A stretch of 64,000 nucleotides of DNA from NCBI GenBank assembly GCA_026873275.1, contig JANTUC010000004.1, positions 2,170,001 through 2,234,000 of the forward strand, read 5' to 3'. A program made the translations under genes and the position numbers. Of the stretch, positions 19,901 to 31,443 are shown one piece after another. The stretch's first letter is position 1, and each line of letters starts with the position of its first letter. The DNA is from Pseudopithomyces maydicus (Eukaryota > Ascomycota > Dothideomycetes > Pleosporales > Didymosphaeriaceae). Below the pieces are notes generated by a model. That model worked only from the letters and a program-made list of their open reading frames with translations. It was not told where the DNA came from and did no database searches.

Positions 19901-21236
19901 ATGTCAATGTCAGACCTGCAACCAGTCATCATTTGGCTCAATGCCGTCCTCATCGCTCTTACAGTCTGTGCGGTAACATCTAGAGCTTTTCGAAAGATCT
20001 CTGTTGTTGGAAAAATCGACTGGCATGATGGCTTGATAGTGTTAGCTGCAGTATGTGGAAACAGACACCAGCGCATTAGAACTGACAGCTAACAAGATAC
20101 CAGGTATCCGCCACGATATTCTCAATATTTCAAGTGGTTGGCACAGGCCTCGGTCTGGGTAACCATCTTGTCGACGTGAGCCCTAACGGTTTACCCGAGC
20201 TGAGAAAGCTCTTGCTGGTCTCGAACATATTTTACTTCGTCTGTAACTGGGCCATCAAACATGCTCTCCTGATGTTCTATTCCGAAATAACACGGGAACG
20301 CATCCATCGTATCTCTATCTACGCCATGCACGGAATCGCTTTCGGATTTGGTTTATCATCCGTTATGGTCGACTTCTTCCGCTGTCGCCCCTTCAACAAA
20401 GCCATTTATCCAGAACTTCGAGGGTATTGCGTCAACCTTGACACTTTCTACTATTACAATTCGAGCATGATGCTGGCGACAGACATCGTACTTTACACGA
20501 TGCCAATGGTATTCACACGAAAGTTGATGTTAAGACGAACGCAGAAGTTAGGGTTAAATTGTCTATTTGCGCTGGGAGGCCTGTATGTTATGCACTGTTC
20601 ACTGAGAAATAGCGCGTGATCTGACAGTATCACAGGGTTCTTGCCGCCAGCGCCGCGCGTATATGGGCTGTCCACATGTTAGCGGTGAAGCGGGACTTTA
20701 CTTGTAAGTTTCTTTGGTCGTATCGAAATGCCCAACAACTCACCGGACTAGTTCGCTTTTCAATCGTAATGATCTTCGCTGTCCTCGAAAACCATCTCGC
20801 CATCTTTGTCGCTTGCGCTCCGTCCATCAAAACCATCACCCTACTCATCTTCCCAGCCTTTACTTCCTCGCTTAAGCGCTTTACTTCTCGCCTCACGCCG
20901 ACATCGTCTTTCCCAAATTGGTCTCTTCGCTCGAAATCGCGGGCATCTAATCCAGTTGATCTTGCTGATATAGAGGCTGGACAGACGAAAGTTTCGGTCA
21001 GGAGGAGCAGTGTCACAAGTAAAGACGATGAGTTGAGGTTGGCACCGGGTTCTCCAGTATCGCTCAAGCATTCGGACCCATCATACCACAATGCCATTGG
21101 CAAAAGGGCGAGCAGAGGGATTTCAAGGTGGTTTGATAGGCAGACAGGGACAAGTGAGAGCACAGAGGACATGGGGTTAGTGTATGTTGAGCATACTTTT
21201 AGTGTAGAGCGAGCACTGAAGATGCCCGAAACCTAG
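19901..21236 (+). CDS. Rhodopsin-like (PTH11/SAT-type) seven-helix membrane protein
   Basis: A 393-aa protein from four exons: 19901-20050, 20104-20582, 20636-20703 and 20752-21236 (1182 nt, phases consistent). It starts MSMSDLQPVIIWLNAVLIA and has about seven hydrophobic segments followed by a 120-aa polar, Ser-rich tail. The features fit the fungal rhodopsin-domain (integral membrane, PTH11-related) family: an R-x-F-x-K-I loop, the GKIDWHDGLIVLAAV motif with a D/W pair, LLVSNIFYFVCNWAIKHALLMFY (helix 3) and NHLAIFVACAPSI (last helix). No N-terminal CFEM domain is present. By family knowledge some members are receptor-like, but the ligand is unknown. It is convergent with the next gene, 365 bp apart. 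Confidence 0.85.
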
Positions 21237-21601
21237 CTAGAGAGAGCCTTTCCTGAATTCAAACCGTGTCCTAAGTATTATAATACAAGATGCTACCTGG
21301 AAGCCGGCGTGAACAAATTGATGGCCGTGACGTCGTCAAGTCGTGCGAGAGTCTCGCCATCAAACTAGCCTGGAGAAAGAAAAGAGAAAAATACCAATTG
21401 AGCAACGCAGACTCATGTCAAAGTATAGAGCTTGCTTGGCAATTGATGAAGCCACACCTGGTAGGATTGACTGGAAAACCCTCGATGTAGTATCCGAAGA
21501 AATAATGGTGTACCTCGAAGCTTGTTAGTGTACCATAAGACCAATGGGGATAAGCACAACTTGTCTGAACACATACAAGAAATTGAGAGTTGTCGGAACA
21601 A
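21237..21601. other. Convergent 3' spacer, 365 bp
   Basis: This lies between the 3' ends of the rhodopsin-like (+) and the basic small-protein (-) genes. No gene is recognised. Confidence 0.5.
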
Positions 21602-22162
21602 CTATGCGTTGAATGATTCCGAAGCACGGATGGTCTCCCAGTCCTCAGCATTGCCTTCGGCAGTGTCCTCGTTGGGAGATGGGCGAGTCAAACAGGCCGA
21701 GCCAGTTTGGACATGTTGGAAGTCGGAGGGCGCACCAATGACCAGCCGCTTCTGTGTTTTGGGCTTCTTCTCTCCTCGGAAGGGCTTTTTGAGCGCCTTC
21801 ACGAAGCGTCGCCAGACGGAGACCTTCTTATCACCAACGTTCAAGTCGTCCATGCTCTTGGACCGCTGAAGAGTCTGGTCAGGTAGGGCCTCAAGGGCCT
21901 CCTCGGAGCCTACAAAATTTAGTAAAGAGGCTATAAGGTCTGATGTCTTATACTTACGAGGTCCTGGAATGGCGGGTGGTGGTGGGAGGGCGGTGATGCT
22001 GTCATCGCGCTCCTCAACTGGGATTTGGGCCACATTAGTGGTAGACTTCGATTTGATATCGCGCTGTGGGTTCAAGGGTAAGTTGACGGACGACTTAGAC
22101 TTGAAGACCATACTATTCAGTGGAAGGAGATAGCGGGACCTCTGCTGTTGGTTGAAGGGCAT
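21602..22162 (-). CDS. Small basic Ser/Lys-rich hypothetical protein
   Basis: 170 aa if the 48-nt intron at 21910-21957 (GTAAGT, CTAAA branch, TTTTGTAG) is removed, and 186 aa if it is retained, because it is in frame without a stop. The N-terminus carries two similar basic K-S-K-S motifs (VFKSKSSVNLPLN and DIKSKSTTNVAQI). A proline run follows (ALPPPPAIPGPR), then QRSKSMDDLNVGDKKVSVWRR and a basic KALKKPFRGEKKPKTQKR segment. The R-S-K-S-M-D-like site resembles a basophilic kinase or 14-3-3 site. No known domain, signal or membrane segment is seen. Function unknown. Confidence 0.6.
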   Translation of the reverse strand: MPFNQQQRSRYLLPLNSMVFKSKSSVNLPLNPQRDIKSKSTTNVAQIPVEERDDSITALPPPPAIPGPRKYKTSDLIASLLNFVGSEEALEALPDQTLQRSKSMDDLNVGDKKVSVWRRFVKALKKPFRGEKKPKTQKRLVIGAPSDFQHVQTGSACLTRPSPNEDTAEGNAEDWETIRASESFNA

Positions 22163-22414
22163 GTTGGCGGATGTCAGGGCTTGAGATCCAAATACAAACA
22201 GGCCGTGGGAGTTGACGGAAGGTAAAAGAGATCAAAGAGAGAGCGCCCGAAATTTTGAAAGATAAAGGCTTATAATAATTCGAGGTGAAGAAGAATCAGG
22301 CGTAAGGTTGTTCCGACGTCACCTGACGGCAAACGGGCCCGGGGAGTTGATAAGGAAGCCGTGCGGCAGGTGTGAAGGAACAAGCTAGGAGGCGCGACCG
22401 TGTAATTAAAGATA

Positions 22415-22772
22415 CTAACGGCCTTGACTGTGGTATATCTGGTGCCATTCTGGTGTGGGTGCAAACGAGACGAGAAAATGGATGGGCTCGGCAACGGTCT
22501 GGTTGAAACGCAGTAAGAGAGGATCGGATTCAACTCACAGCAGCGAATTTTCGGATATTTTCCGTAGAAATGGACCTGAGACTTTCTTGTATACGTGCTA
22601 TGAGAGCATTGTCGGCCTCGGCGCTGAGTTTGACCGTGGTATACATGTAGCCGGAACTGTGACGGAAGGAGCCATGGTCTTGTGCGTTTTCCCATAACAT
22701 TGTGGTGACGACTTCTTTCGACAAGGTTATTAGCTCATAATAGTTGCTTTGGGGATGTGTCTGAAAAGCCAT
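22415..22772 (-). CDS. Small hypothetical protein, 105 aa
   Basis: A tentative gene of two exons, 22772-22539 and 22498-22415 (318 nt, phase 0, donor GTGAGT, acceptor AACCAG). The protein begins MAFQTHPQSNYYELITLSKEV and ends SFAPTPEWHQIYHSQGR. It looks protein-like in composition but I recognise no family. The start is uncertain, because a longer frame exists upstream in another phase (22730-23059) and could supply an earlier exon. It is divergent from hemB. Confidence 0.4.
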
Positions 22773-23616
22773 GCGACAAGATTGGGGATGGTGACTACAA
22801 GAAGGATAGCTAACATGTTGGGAAATGCCGCGAATGATTTGTGCATGAAGCTGCACGGTCCCGAAATGTACCATGGGAGCGACGCATTAAAGGAGAGGCT
22901 CTCAGGCGACGGGCGGAATTCCAGCGCAAGAGAAAGCTTCGTTTTTGTGGTTAGTTCAATGCTCCTGCATTTCTCCAAAGGCTTTCTTGGTAGCGACCCC
23001 AAACGTAGCTGCAGAGGTGCTGCGCCGTTGTTGAGGGAGATGGACGAACGTATGCACATCTTGATCTAGATTTTGTGTTTGCGACTGGATACACGCCGAC
23101 GGGACGCAAGCCTGTCTCACCACGACCATATCTTCCAAGGCCGCTGGGATGTTCGCACCGCCTGCGCTCTTCGCGATGACAGTCTATAGGGCGCTCGCTG
23201 TTCAGCAGCAGCAGCAGCAGCTGGATGCAGCCAATCAGAGGACGCCCAAGTGTTCTTACGCAGCGGAAGCGGAGGGTATTTGGAAATGCCTCCTCGGCCA
23301 CGTTTTCGTCCAGGGTAAATCTTTGGTAAGACACTACTCACGCAAATTTCCCTCGGAGAGCCTTCAGCTTTTCTCTCCTGTTCCTCTCCGCGCTCTACTG
23401 CCTTGCTTCTAACGTCCTTGTGAGCTCTCTCGGAATAAAACACTGGCCCCGCCTCGGCTCGCGGCATCCTTGCAAGGGCAAACCACGGCCTGAACCCGCC
23501 ACCTCGACATCGCATTTATTGCGACACGCCCAAAGTCCGGTCCCTTCTTCATTGGTACCCTTCCGCGCCCTCTCTGCACAGTTTTAGCACACAGCGTACT
23601 TGGACATCCACGCACC
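22773..23616. promoter_or_regulatory. Upstream region of hemB, with CAG repeat
   Basis: 844 bp between divergent starts. A (CAG)6 run is at about 23202-23220. No regulatory motif is assigned with confidence. Confidence 0.45.
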
Positions 23617-24798
<1,182 letters not shown>

Positions 24799-26821
24799 TC
24801 CCTCTTCTTCTAACCAGCTAGTGGGCGGAGGGAGCAGTGCTTTCATTTTCATTGGGAAGAGGCTTCACAGAGCATGGCGTTTCATATCCAGGGTTGCAAA
24901 AGTCGCTTTCTTTATTTTACATCTTGTTCGAGCATCAGGTCAAGCCTTCTGTTGAGAGATCATTTCCTCTTCTCCTTGGGACCGCACTCAATCACGGAAT
25001 ATGCAGTATGCGGTCTAGATAAGGTCGAAACATACATTGCATTCTGGTCCAATTGCGATATGACTTGTGACTCATCTGGAGCAGCATAGGATTGTCGTCG
25101 CGCCGGCTCAACAGAAGCAGCGACGGCGACAGCAAGGTGCCGCACTCCGAGTTGTTCCCGACGTGCTCCAAAATGGCACCACGCGGATACTGTGGAAGCG
25201 ATCTGATTCGGCAAGATTGAAGCTCGCCGGACACATTCGGCGTGGCGGCACTCGTTATCTAAGCACGCCTTTTCTCTTGCCCCAACCCAAAGTTCTGCAT
25301 GAGGCGGTCCAGATTCGGCAGAGAATCGGCACAGGAAAGACGCATGCGCAGCTGGCAAGGCGCCATTTTGACAGCCTCGGCGCAAGGCGGTGAGAGTGTC
25401 AGCTTTCCACGGTTGGCAGATGGGCACGGGACGGAAACTCGCCCGAGCCCCAGACCGATAGCGCTCGCTGACACGCGCCCTCTGATTGGCTGCGGCGCTC
25501 GGGTAGGAGATTCGTTTATCGATTTGAGGAAAGCAACTGCAAGGAACGGAACGTGGAGGTGATGCTACATGTACATGCTGTACTTATCTGCCACCAAACT
25601 AAAAGCACACCGAATGAGTGCACATTGTTCAACGATATTCAACTTGCATCTGCCGAATGCCGGTGTTGAGAGGCCTGCTGAGCGCTTGACCGGTGCGTGC
25701 CCGTGATTCACGACTCGTTTTCTTATCTGCGCGGTCGTGGCCAGTCCGAACGAGCGAATAATAGAGCGGTCGGCCGGCATAGTCTTACACTCATTCCTCT
25801 TTGAACCACCCTGGTGGGCGGTTCTTTGCGCTCGCGCGACGATTGTTGCTCGGTTGGCACACCATGTGCGTCCGAAACGCGTTAGATGGAAAGGCCATAT
25901 GCAGGGTCTCGTCTCCGAGCACCGGCAAAAAAAGTGGAGTGGACCCTGGATCGGCACGTTTCGCGAGACTGCGACCTGGGGAAATTCGAGGTTTCTGAGA
26001 AGAGAGCGAGCATTCTGTAGGCTCTTCGTCGGGCTCTCTGCGATAGTATACTGCTATCTCTACCTGCTCAAGCATACATGCAGATGCCATGTCGTTCTGT
26101 AGCGTCATGGCTTTGGCGGACAGGCGCTCCGTAGCGGCAAGACCACGTCTCCCGCTTCGAATCACAACATATGCGCGCTGCATGTATTCCCCGACCCACC
26201 CTTGCTGTGGGTCCTGGATCGGCTGGACCGCTTCATCTTAATCAAACTTATCAAAACTGCAGCTAATCCGGGGAGTACCTTGCCCTTGGCCGGGGTCCAG
26301 CGGTCCGAGCTTGCGATGGGAGTCAGACAAAGAGCACATTTAAAAGCTGCTTTGTGCCCTCGTGGGAACGAACAAAGACTCTTTGTGTTCTCAGCTCTAT
26401 CATTCATCTTACCGAGAGTTCTGGGCGTGGAGACAGGAAGAGTTAGGAAGGAAATACGGGCACATATATCCAGTTATTTTTATTTTTTTGGGATTACCAC
26501 GAACAAATCAAATTTTTCCTCATTCATTCTCTGGCGAATACCGCATTGCAAGACAGATCGTCTCAATTCTCTTCAGGTATGTATCTGAACATTTCCAATT
26601 CCAACGTGCAGCCTTATCTCGCCCAGCCCGAGTTGCGACCCCACTCACCCAGGTCTGGAACTCGATAACTTAGTATGAATGACCGGAATACCACGCAACA
26701 ATTATCCCAGTGGCACTCAGCTGACCATCATGCCAGAGACGAATCCGCCATACATACCCTCATTCGCTGCGCATCCTCAGCTCGCTGACCGACCACGCGA
26801 CACCCCCAACAACTCGCCGAC
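24799..26821. other. Gene-poor stretch, 2.0 kb
   Basis: Open frames of 60-155 codons occur on both strands but none shows a domain or consistent splicing. It should hold the 3' end of hemB and the promoter of the cysteine-rich gene. Nothing else is recognised. Confidence 0.5.
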
Positions 26822-27104
26822 ATGTGTTCCTACACTTACTCATGGTACTACTGCAACCATGATTACTACATCTGGTATGTTCCAGCCCTCGCTTTTCTTC
26901 CTAATCGAATCGTTACTAATCTGTGCGCGCAGGGCCAACTCAATTGAGATCTGCCACAACCGCCTCCTCTCCGGCTACTCGTACGACGCCTGGAGCATAG
27001 ATATGTGCAAGAACATGAAAGTCGAGTGCGGCGGCTTCAGCAACTACTACTGCCACGAGTGCTCGGAGGACGTTGCCCTCGAGTTCGAGCTCGACGAAAT
27101 ATAG
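26822..27104 (+). CDS. Cysteine-rich 74-residue protein without signal peptide
   Basis: Two short exons, 26822-26874 and 26933-27104. Splicing at GTATGT...GCGCAG joins two frames into one 75-codon reading frame, MCSYTYSWYYC... to ...EFELDEI. Cysteines are at 2, 11, 25, 43, 50, 58 and 61, with histidines at 13, 26 and 59. The C58-x2-C61 pair and the histidines favour metal binding over disulfides. There is no N-terminal hydrophobic segment, so it is probably intracellular. The C-terminus is strongly acidic. The first exon is rich in Tyr and Trp. The type looks familiar from ascomycete genomes but I cannot name a function. The unspliced plus-strand frame over the same place is unlikely to be the product. 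Confidence 0.7.
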
Positions 27105-27738
27105 GCGCGCGACCGGGGCCCTGAACGAACCGACCCCCACCCCACATCGCCGGACATAAACTCGGGGCTAAAGGAGTTCACCGCCTTTCTCGCATGGCTA
27201 CCACCCCCTGCAGACGGCACAGCATCGTACGGCACAGCACACCGCACCATCCACATTCCGTGCTGGACAGCGATACGTTTCGTCTCTCTTACCGAGTACC
27301 GTCTTTTCCTTCGCACACGATTACACTTACTGCATTTACTTTGGATACCACTTCTGCCTTTACGCGACTTGAGCGATCTTTCCAGGCGCTTGCATTGAGC
27401 GTCGCGCGTTAGGGCTTCCTCTATGGAATCTGGATACGGCTTGGAACTTGGCGTTTACATATGGATTTTGGCGCTGACTTTGGTCTCATTGAGCGCGTGC
27501 TTTCGATATACCATGGCTCGCGATCTTTTCATTGTATAGAGCAACATACGTAGATGGATGAATATCATTACGCTCAAAACAACCTCCTTGTCTTTATTAT
27601 TCGTGTTGCTTGTTCTATTCTCCCATCATGCAACCCTTTGTTGTATGCTCTAGAATTGTTGATACACTAGCTATACAAGCCTCAACGCGTTATTCTGAGA
27701 TATCCACAACCCTCACAACCCGAAACAGAACTGCATTA
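27105..27738. other. Convergent 3' spacer, 634 bp
   Basis: It lies between the cysteine-rich gene (+) and the thioesterase gene (-) and presumably holds both 3' UTRs. No gene seen. Confidence 0.5.
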
Positions 27739-29267
27739 TTACTCAGTAACGCTCTTCTCTGCCGTCTTAGGGCTCAGTCCCACGCCCTCCTCTTGTAGCG
27801 TCTCCTTCACCTGCTCCGCCCTTCTCCTGGCATCCACATACATCATGAACTCCTGATATGTCTTAGGCACCACCCTGATGTTCTTCTCCACATTGAACGT
27901 GTAGTTGAACGTGCCTGTCGGCTTGCTCCTTCCATGTTCCACATCTCTGACCTTGCTATCCACCCTCACCTGGACCCTCGTATATTTGCTTTCGGCATCG
28001 AATTGTTCGCCCGGCGCGCCGATGAGGGGAGGATCGGTGTACACGACGGTCGCGGTGAGGTATAGTATAGAGCCGACGGGGACGGGGTTCTGGAAGGTAG
28101 ACGGATCGAGCGAGACGAACATGGGACGGGCGTGTGCGAAGGCTGCCGCCGTAGTGAAAGCGAGTTCGAAGGTTTGCTTCAGTAGGAAACCACCGAAGAT
28201 CATGAAGTGGTGGCGATTGCGATTTTGAGGTTGCATGATGGTAGCGGTGCGGAGGACGGTGGTGTCCATGAAGTGCGCGTTATCAGGCTTGCGGAGTTCA
28301 TCATACGGGTCGTCTGGAATGATTAGCCAAGTGAGATAATGAAACACCGATTGTGCAACACAGGTAGACATACGGTATTGTAGTTGTTTTTGCCAAAAGG
28401 CGTGAATCAGATCTGATTCAAGATCGTTCGGCGTGTGTTTGATCAAAGCAGTCTCTTTGCGTTGTTTACGGACTTTGGAATTGCGTTCACCAAGAGCGTA
28501 CAGACGTTTTTCTTCGGGCGTAGAAACGATAAGGGGATTCACATTGACAGGCCTGGAAAAGTGTATTAGTAGTGACGGCGACACTGCATGGGATTGCGGA
28601 TAACGTACTTTCGCGTGGCAGGGTCGAGAGCGACCATGGTCATGGTACAATGGATGAGAACGTCCTCGTTCTTGATTGTTTGCCCTGGCTCAGGTACCTT
28701 CGCAACCTGCATCGTAATCTCCATGCTGCTCCGCCCCGTAGCGTAAGTTACCTTTCCGGACAGCTCCAGATCGCAAATCTCAGTCAGAGGGTGATTGATC
28801 ACAATACGGTCGCAGCTCGCGGTCACAGTAGTCACATCTTCACCAGTATGCTTGTAAGCAATAACACCAGACAAGGCATCAAGGTCCATGAATATAGTGC
28901 CTAGACGAACATGTCCAGAAGCATTTAGATATGTGTCGAGCAGCCAGGGATCTCTCGCGAGGGGGAGCACCACTTTGTGAAAACTGTCGTCCATGTGCTT
29001 CGGAGTCAATTCGCGGTCTCTGGGCACGCGAGGCGTTTCTTGCGGCTGCGCGGCGTCCTTGCCCTCTGCCTGTTGCTTCCGTAAGGCGTCAATCCATGGT
29101 GTCTGCAGTCTTTGGGCGGTAAGCTCCCGGAATACGCCATCGGTTCGACAAAGAGAGGTGGTGCGGAAGGTGCGTCGCGTAGGCAGAGCCGTGCTGGTGC
29201 GTCTGGGCAGCAATCCAGCGCAATTGCACGCGGTGGACCGGCCGACGTTGCGCAGTATGCTTCGCAT
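27739..29267 (-). CDS. Mitochondrial acyl-CoA thioesterase, double hot-dog (ACOT9-like)
   Basis: A 470-aa protein from exons 29267-28609, 28552-28374 and 28313-27739 (1413 nt, phases consistent). The N-terminus (MRSILRNVGRSTACNCAG... with many Arg and Ser and no acidic residues) is a mitochondrial presequence. An earlier in-frame ATG at 29342 would add 25 residues and break the presequence character. Two hot-dog units follow. The first includes RLGTIFMDLDALSGVIAYKH and the second includes MQPQNRNRHHFMIFGGFLL, the family's R-N-x-H-x-x-x-F-G-G-F-L motif. These enzymes hydrolyse acyl-CoA in the mitochondrial matrix. The second intron (28314-28373, 60 nt) has perfect splice signals but is in frame and stop-free. 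Its removal brings the sequence closer to homologues. Confidence 0.9.
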
Positions 29268-29792
29268 GTTGATGGGGATGGGCTGTGGAGATGGGAGCGG
29301 TGACGTCGGTTGCACTTGCCTTCTCTCGCGCGCCTTGGCCATCTTTCTGGGCAGGGTGCCTCAACCGCTTGCATCCTTTGGCTCCTCCGAAACCCCAGGC
29401 CGGTGGACCAGCCATACCCACATGACTGGAGCAACTGCGCAGTTGCACGCTTCACCATGTCACGGTCGTTTGAAGTGGGGCGTGCTGTTTTCGCTATACA
29501 ATCTACAAATCTGGAGCTGTGGCTCACAACTTTGATCACGCTCACACCGGACGCGATTGACTGTCCGAAACAGCGCAACAGCATCAATCTAGACAACTAC
29601 GATTCATTTAGACTACTAGAATATATATCGACAGGTAATGCTTGGGTCGAACGCGGCAATTCTCTGCACATGTCATTCAATTTCAGAAAGTTCGGGAAGC
29701 CTTTGGACAGCCACAGTCTGCAGCAACTTGGTAAAAGTCTTACATGTGCCCCAGTGAGTTGTGTGAGTTTGGGAGCACCTCGTTGACTAACA
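29268..29792. other. Unresolved 5' exons of orphan gene and thioesterase promoter
   Basis: A plus-strand ATG at 29457 opens a frame (MSRSFEVGRAVFAIQSTNL...) that can be spliced at GTAATG (29635) and onward in phase to the exon starting at 29793. An alternative unspliced path is also possible. I could not decide, so this part is left out of the gene call. Confidence 0.4.
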
Positions 29793-31443
29793 GAAAAAAA
29801 AGGCATGGGAGCAACTTGGTCACAAGCCCAGTCTGCCTGTGAATTATCAACCAACGGATGGCAATTTGCGGATCAACATTGACCGACAGTGTGAAGATGA
29901 TGATTCATCCAGTACCGCTAACAATAATACCGTGAAGCCTTACCCATTACATGTTCGGCCTCCTCAAGGAATTTCGACCCTTTGTTTGGACCGCATCGAT
30001 TTGACAATTGCGATTTTCGAAACAAGGAACCGTGCTGTGGCCAGAAAGCGCCAAAAGCGAGAAGTAACACGCCAGGCAACTAATCTGAACGGTGACGAAG
30101 ACTCAACAATTCATCTGAGCTCCTTTTCGAAAGACACGTGCAGACCGGGTCCAGGGCCTCCCTGGTGCCCTAAAAATGATCAACCCCAAGCAATGATCAA
30201 CGTACGAGGCCCACCAACGACAATATCAGGCGTTGAGAATCTCGAGAAGAGAAATCATAGTTCTATTGATTCTGTACATCCCACTTTGCCTATCGCTGAC
30301 GGCATGTCGTTTGAAATAGCACAGCTAGCAAGCTTGACAGATGCAGTTATCCGCTTCTCGATTTCCCTCAATACAAAGGGGTCGAATTTAATTTCCAGAG
30401 TCAAAGCTAACACTTTCATCTATGGCCTCGCAGACATTGCCCCGGCACTGTGGCGAACTAGAGACATTTCCGTATGCCGAATTCTGTATATGCTAGTTCT
30501 GGCCACTGCTGACTTGCCGCAGGCATTGCCACACGCAGTGAATAGTAATCCCATCATTGCTCGGTCGCTTGATCGCATAAGCGTCTCGGCTAGGTCTTCG
30601 ATCTTGAAAGCTAAAATACGTGCACTCATAGAAGACTCCTCGGAGAATGACCCCAGACAGGACCTAGCCAGTCATGAGCTAGTCCAAAATACAGTTTCAG
30701 CAATCACAGACCGTTTGTGGGTACACGTCCAAAAAGCCAGATTTCAAGACCTATGGTTGGCCCAATTCAGGCCTTCTGTGTTCCCAGTTCCAATGTCACT
30801 ATTGCGGAAGACCCGTCCGATATTCTTGAAGAACATGAAGCACTCCGCAGTTTCAGATATGAGCATATGGACACTAGACTAGAACCGACACATGCTGAAC
30901 TATCCAAGCGACATTGCAGTTCGCTATTCAATAGTTCAGAATCGATCCTGGAGCTTCCGATCACTCATAATGATGTCGAAGAACCTCCTTTGCTGAACGA
31001 AAGTGGTCATAGCCAGCATAGTGTTAACTGGATGGCTAGCTCACACACAAGGGATGGGGGTGTTTCCAAGGACTCGAACGACAACACCACTGCCCAAGAG
31101 AATGCAATGTTGTTTAACTACAACGAGGCGATCGAGTGCACAGGAATGATCAACGACCAAGAACTTCACAGCCTCGCAAGTCCACACGTTGAGTGTACCA
31201 GAAAAGTGTCCTGTCCCCTAACGGACGACGAGTCTCTCCTTTTCAGATTTTGAAGTTCCTATAGTTTTCAGCCTAACTCGTTCAACTCGATGGCTGGGGT
31301 CTATCCTTCCCGGTGAATTCAACTTTGAAAGAAAAGTAACGATGAACCCCTTATACGACGGAGTTAGAGGTTCCTCGCTATGTTGTCCAGAAGCCGTGGA
31401 CACATTCGTATTGGGCCGTATAGGGGGCGCACTATTAGCATGA
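29793..31443 (+). CDS. Orphan multi-exon protein, 5' end unresolved
   Basis: Three exons are supported: 29793-30720, 30771-31194 and 31247-31443. The introns have GTACAC...TTCAG (50 nt) and GTACCA...CTAAC...TTTTCAG (52 nt), and together the exons give about 515 codons in one frame. No ATG opens the first exon, so at least one 5' exon is missing from the model (a candidate ATG is at 29457). Residues near the start are polar. A middle alpha-helical segment (FEIAQLASLTDAVIRFSISL to LVLATADLPQALPH) may be a globular domain. The final exon (DFEVPIVFSLTRSTRWLGSI...) looks like the strand-rich segment that precedes ankyrin-type regions in some fungal proteins, which is a weak impression. No named domain. 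Further 3' exons beyond 31443 cannot be excluded. Confidence 0.5.

Noticed and set aside
26202..26588. 128-codon plus-strand frame in a gene-poor stretch
   Set aside because: Composition not protein-like, no family resemblance; lies in the likely promoter of the cysteine-rich gene.
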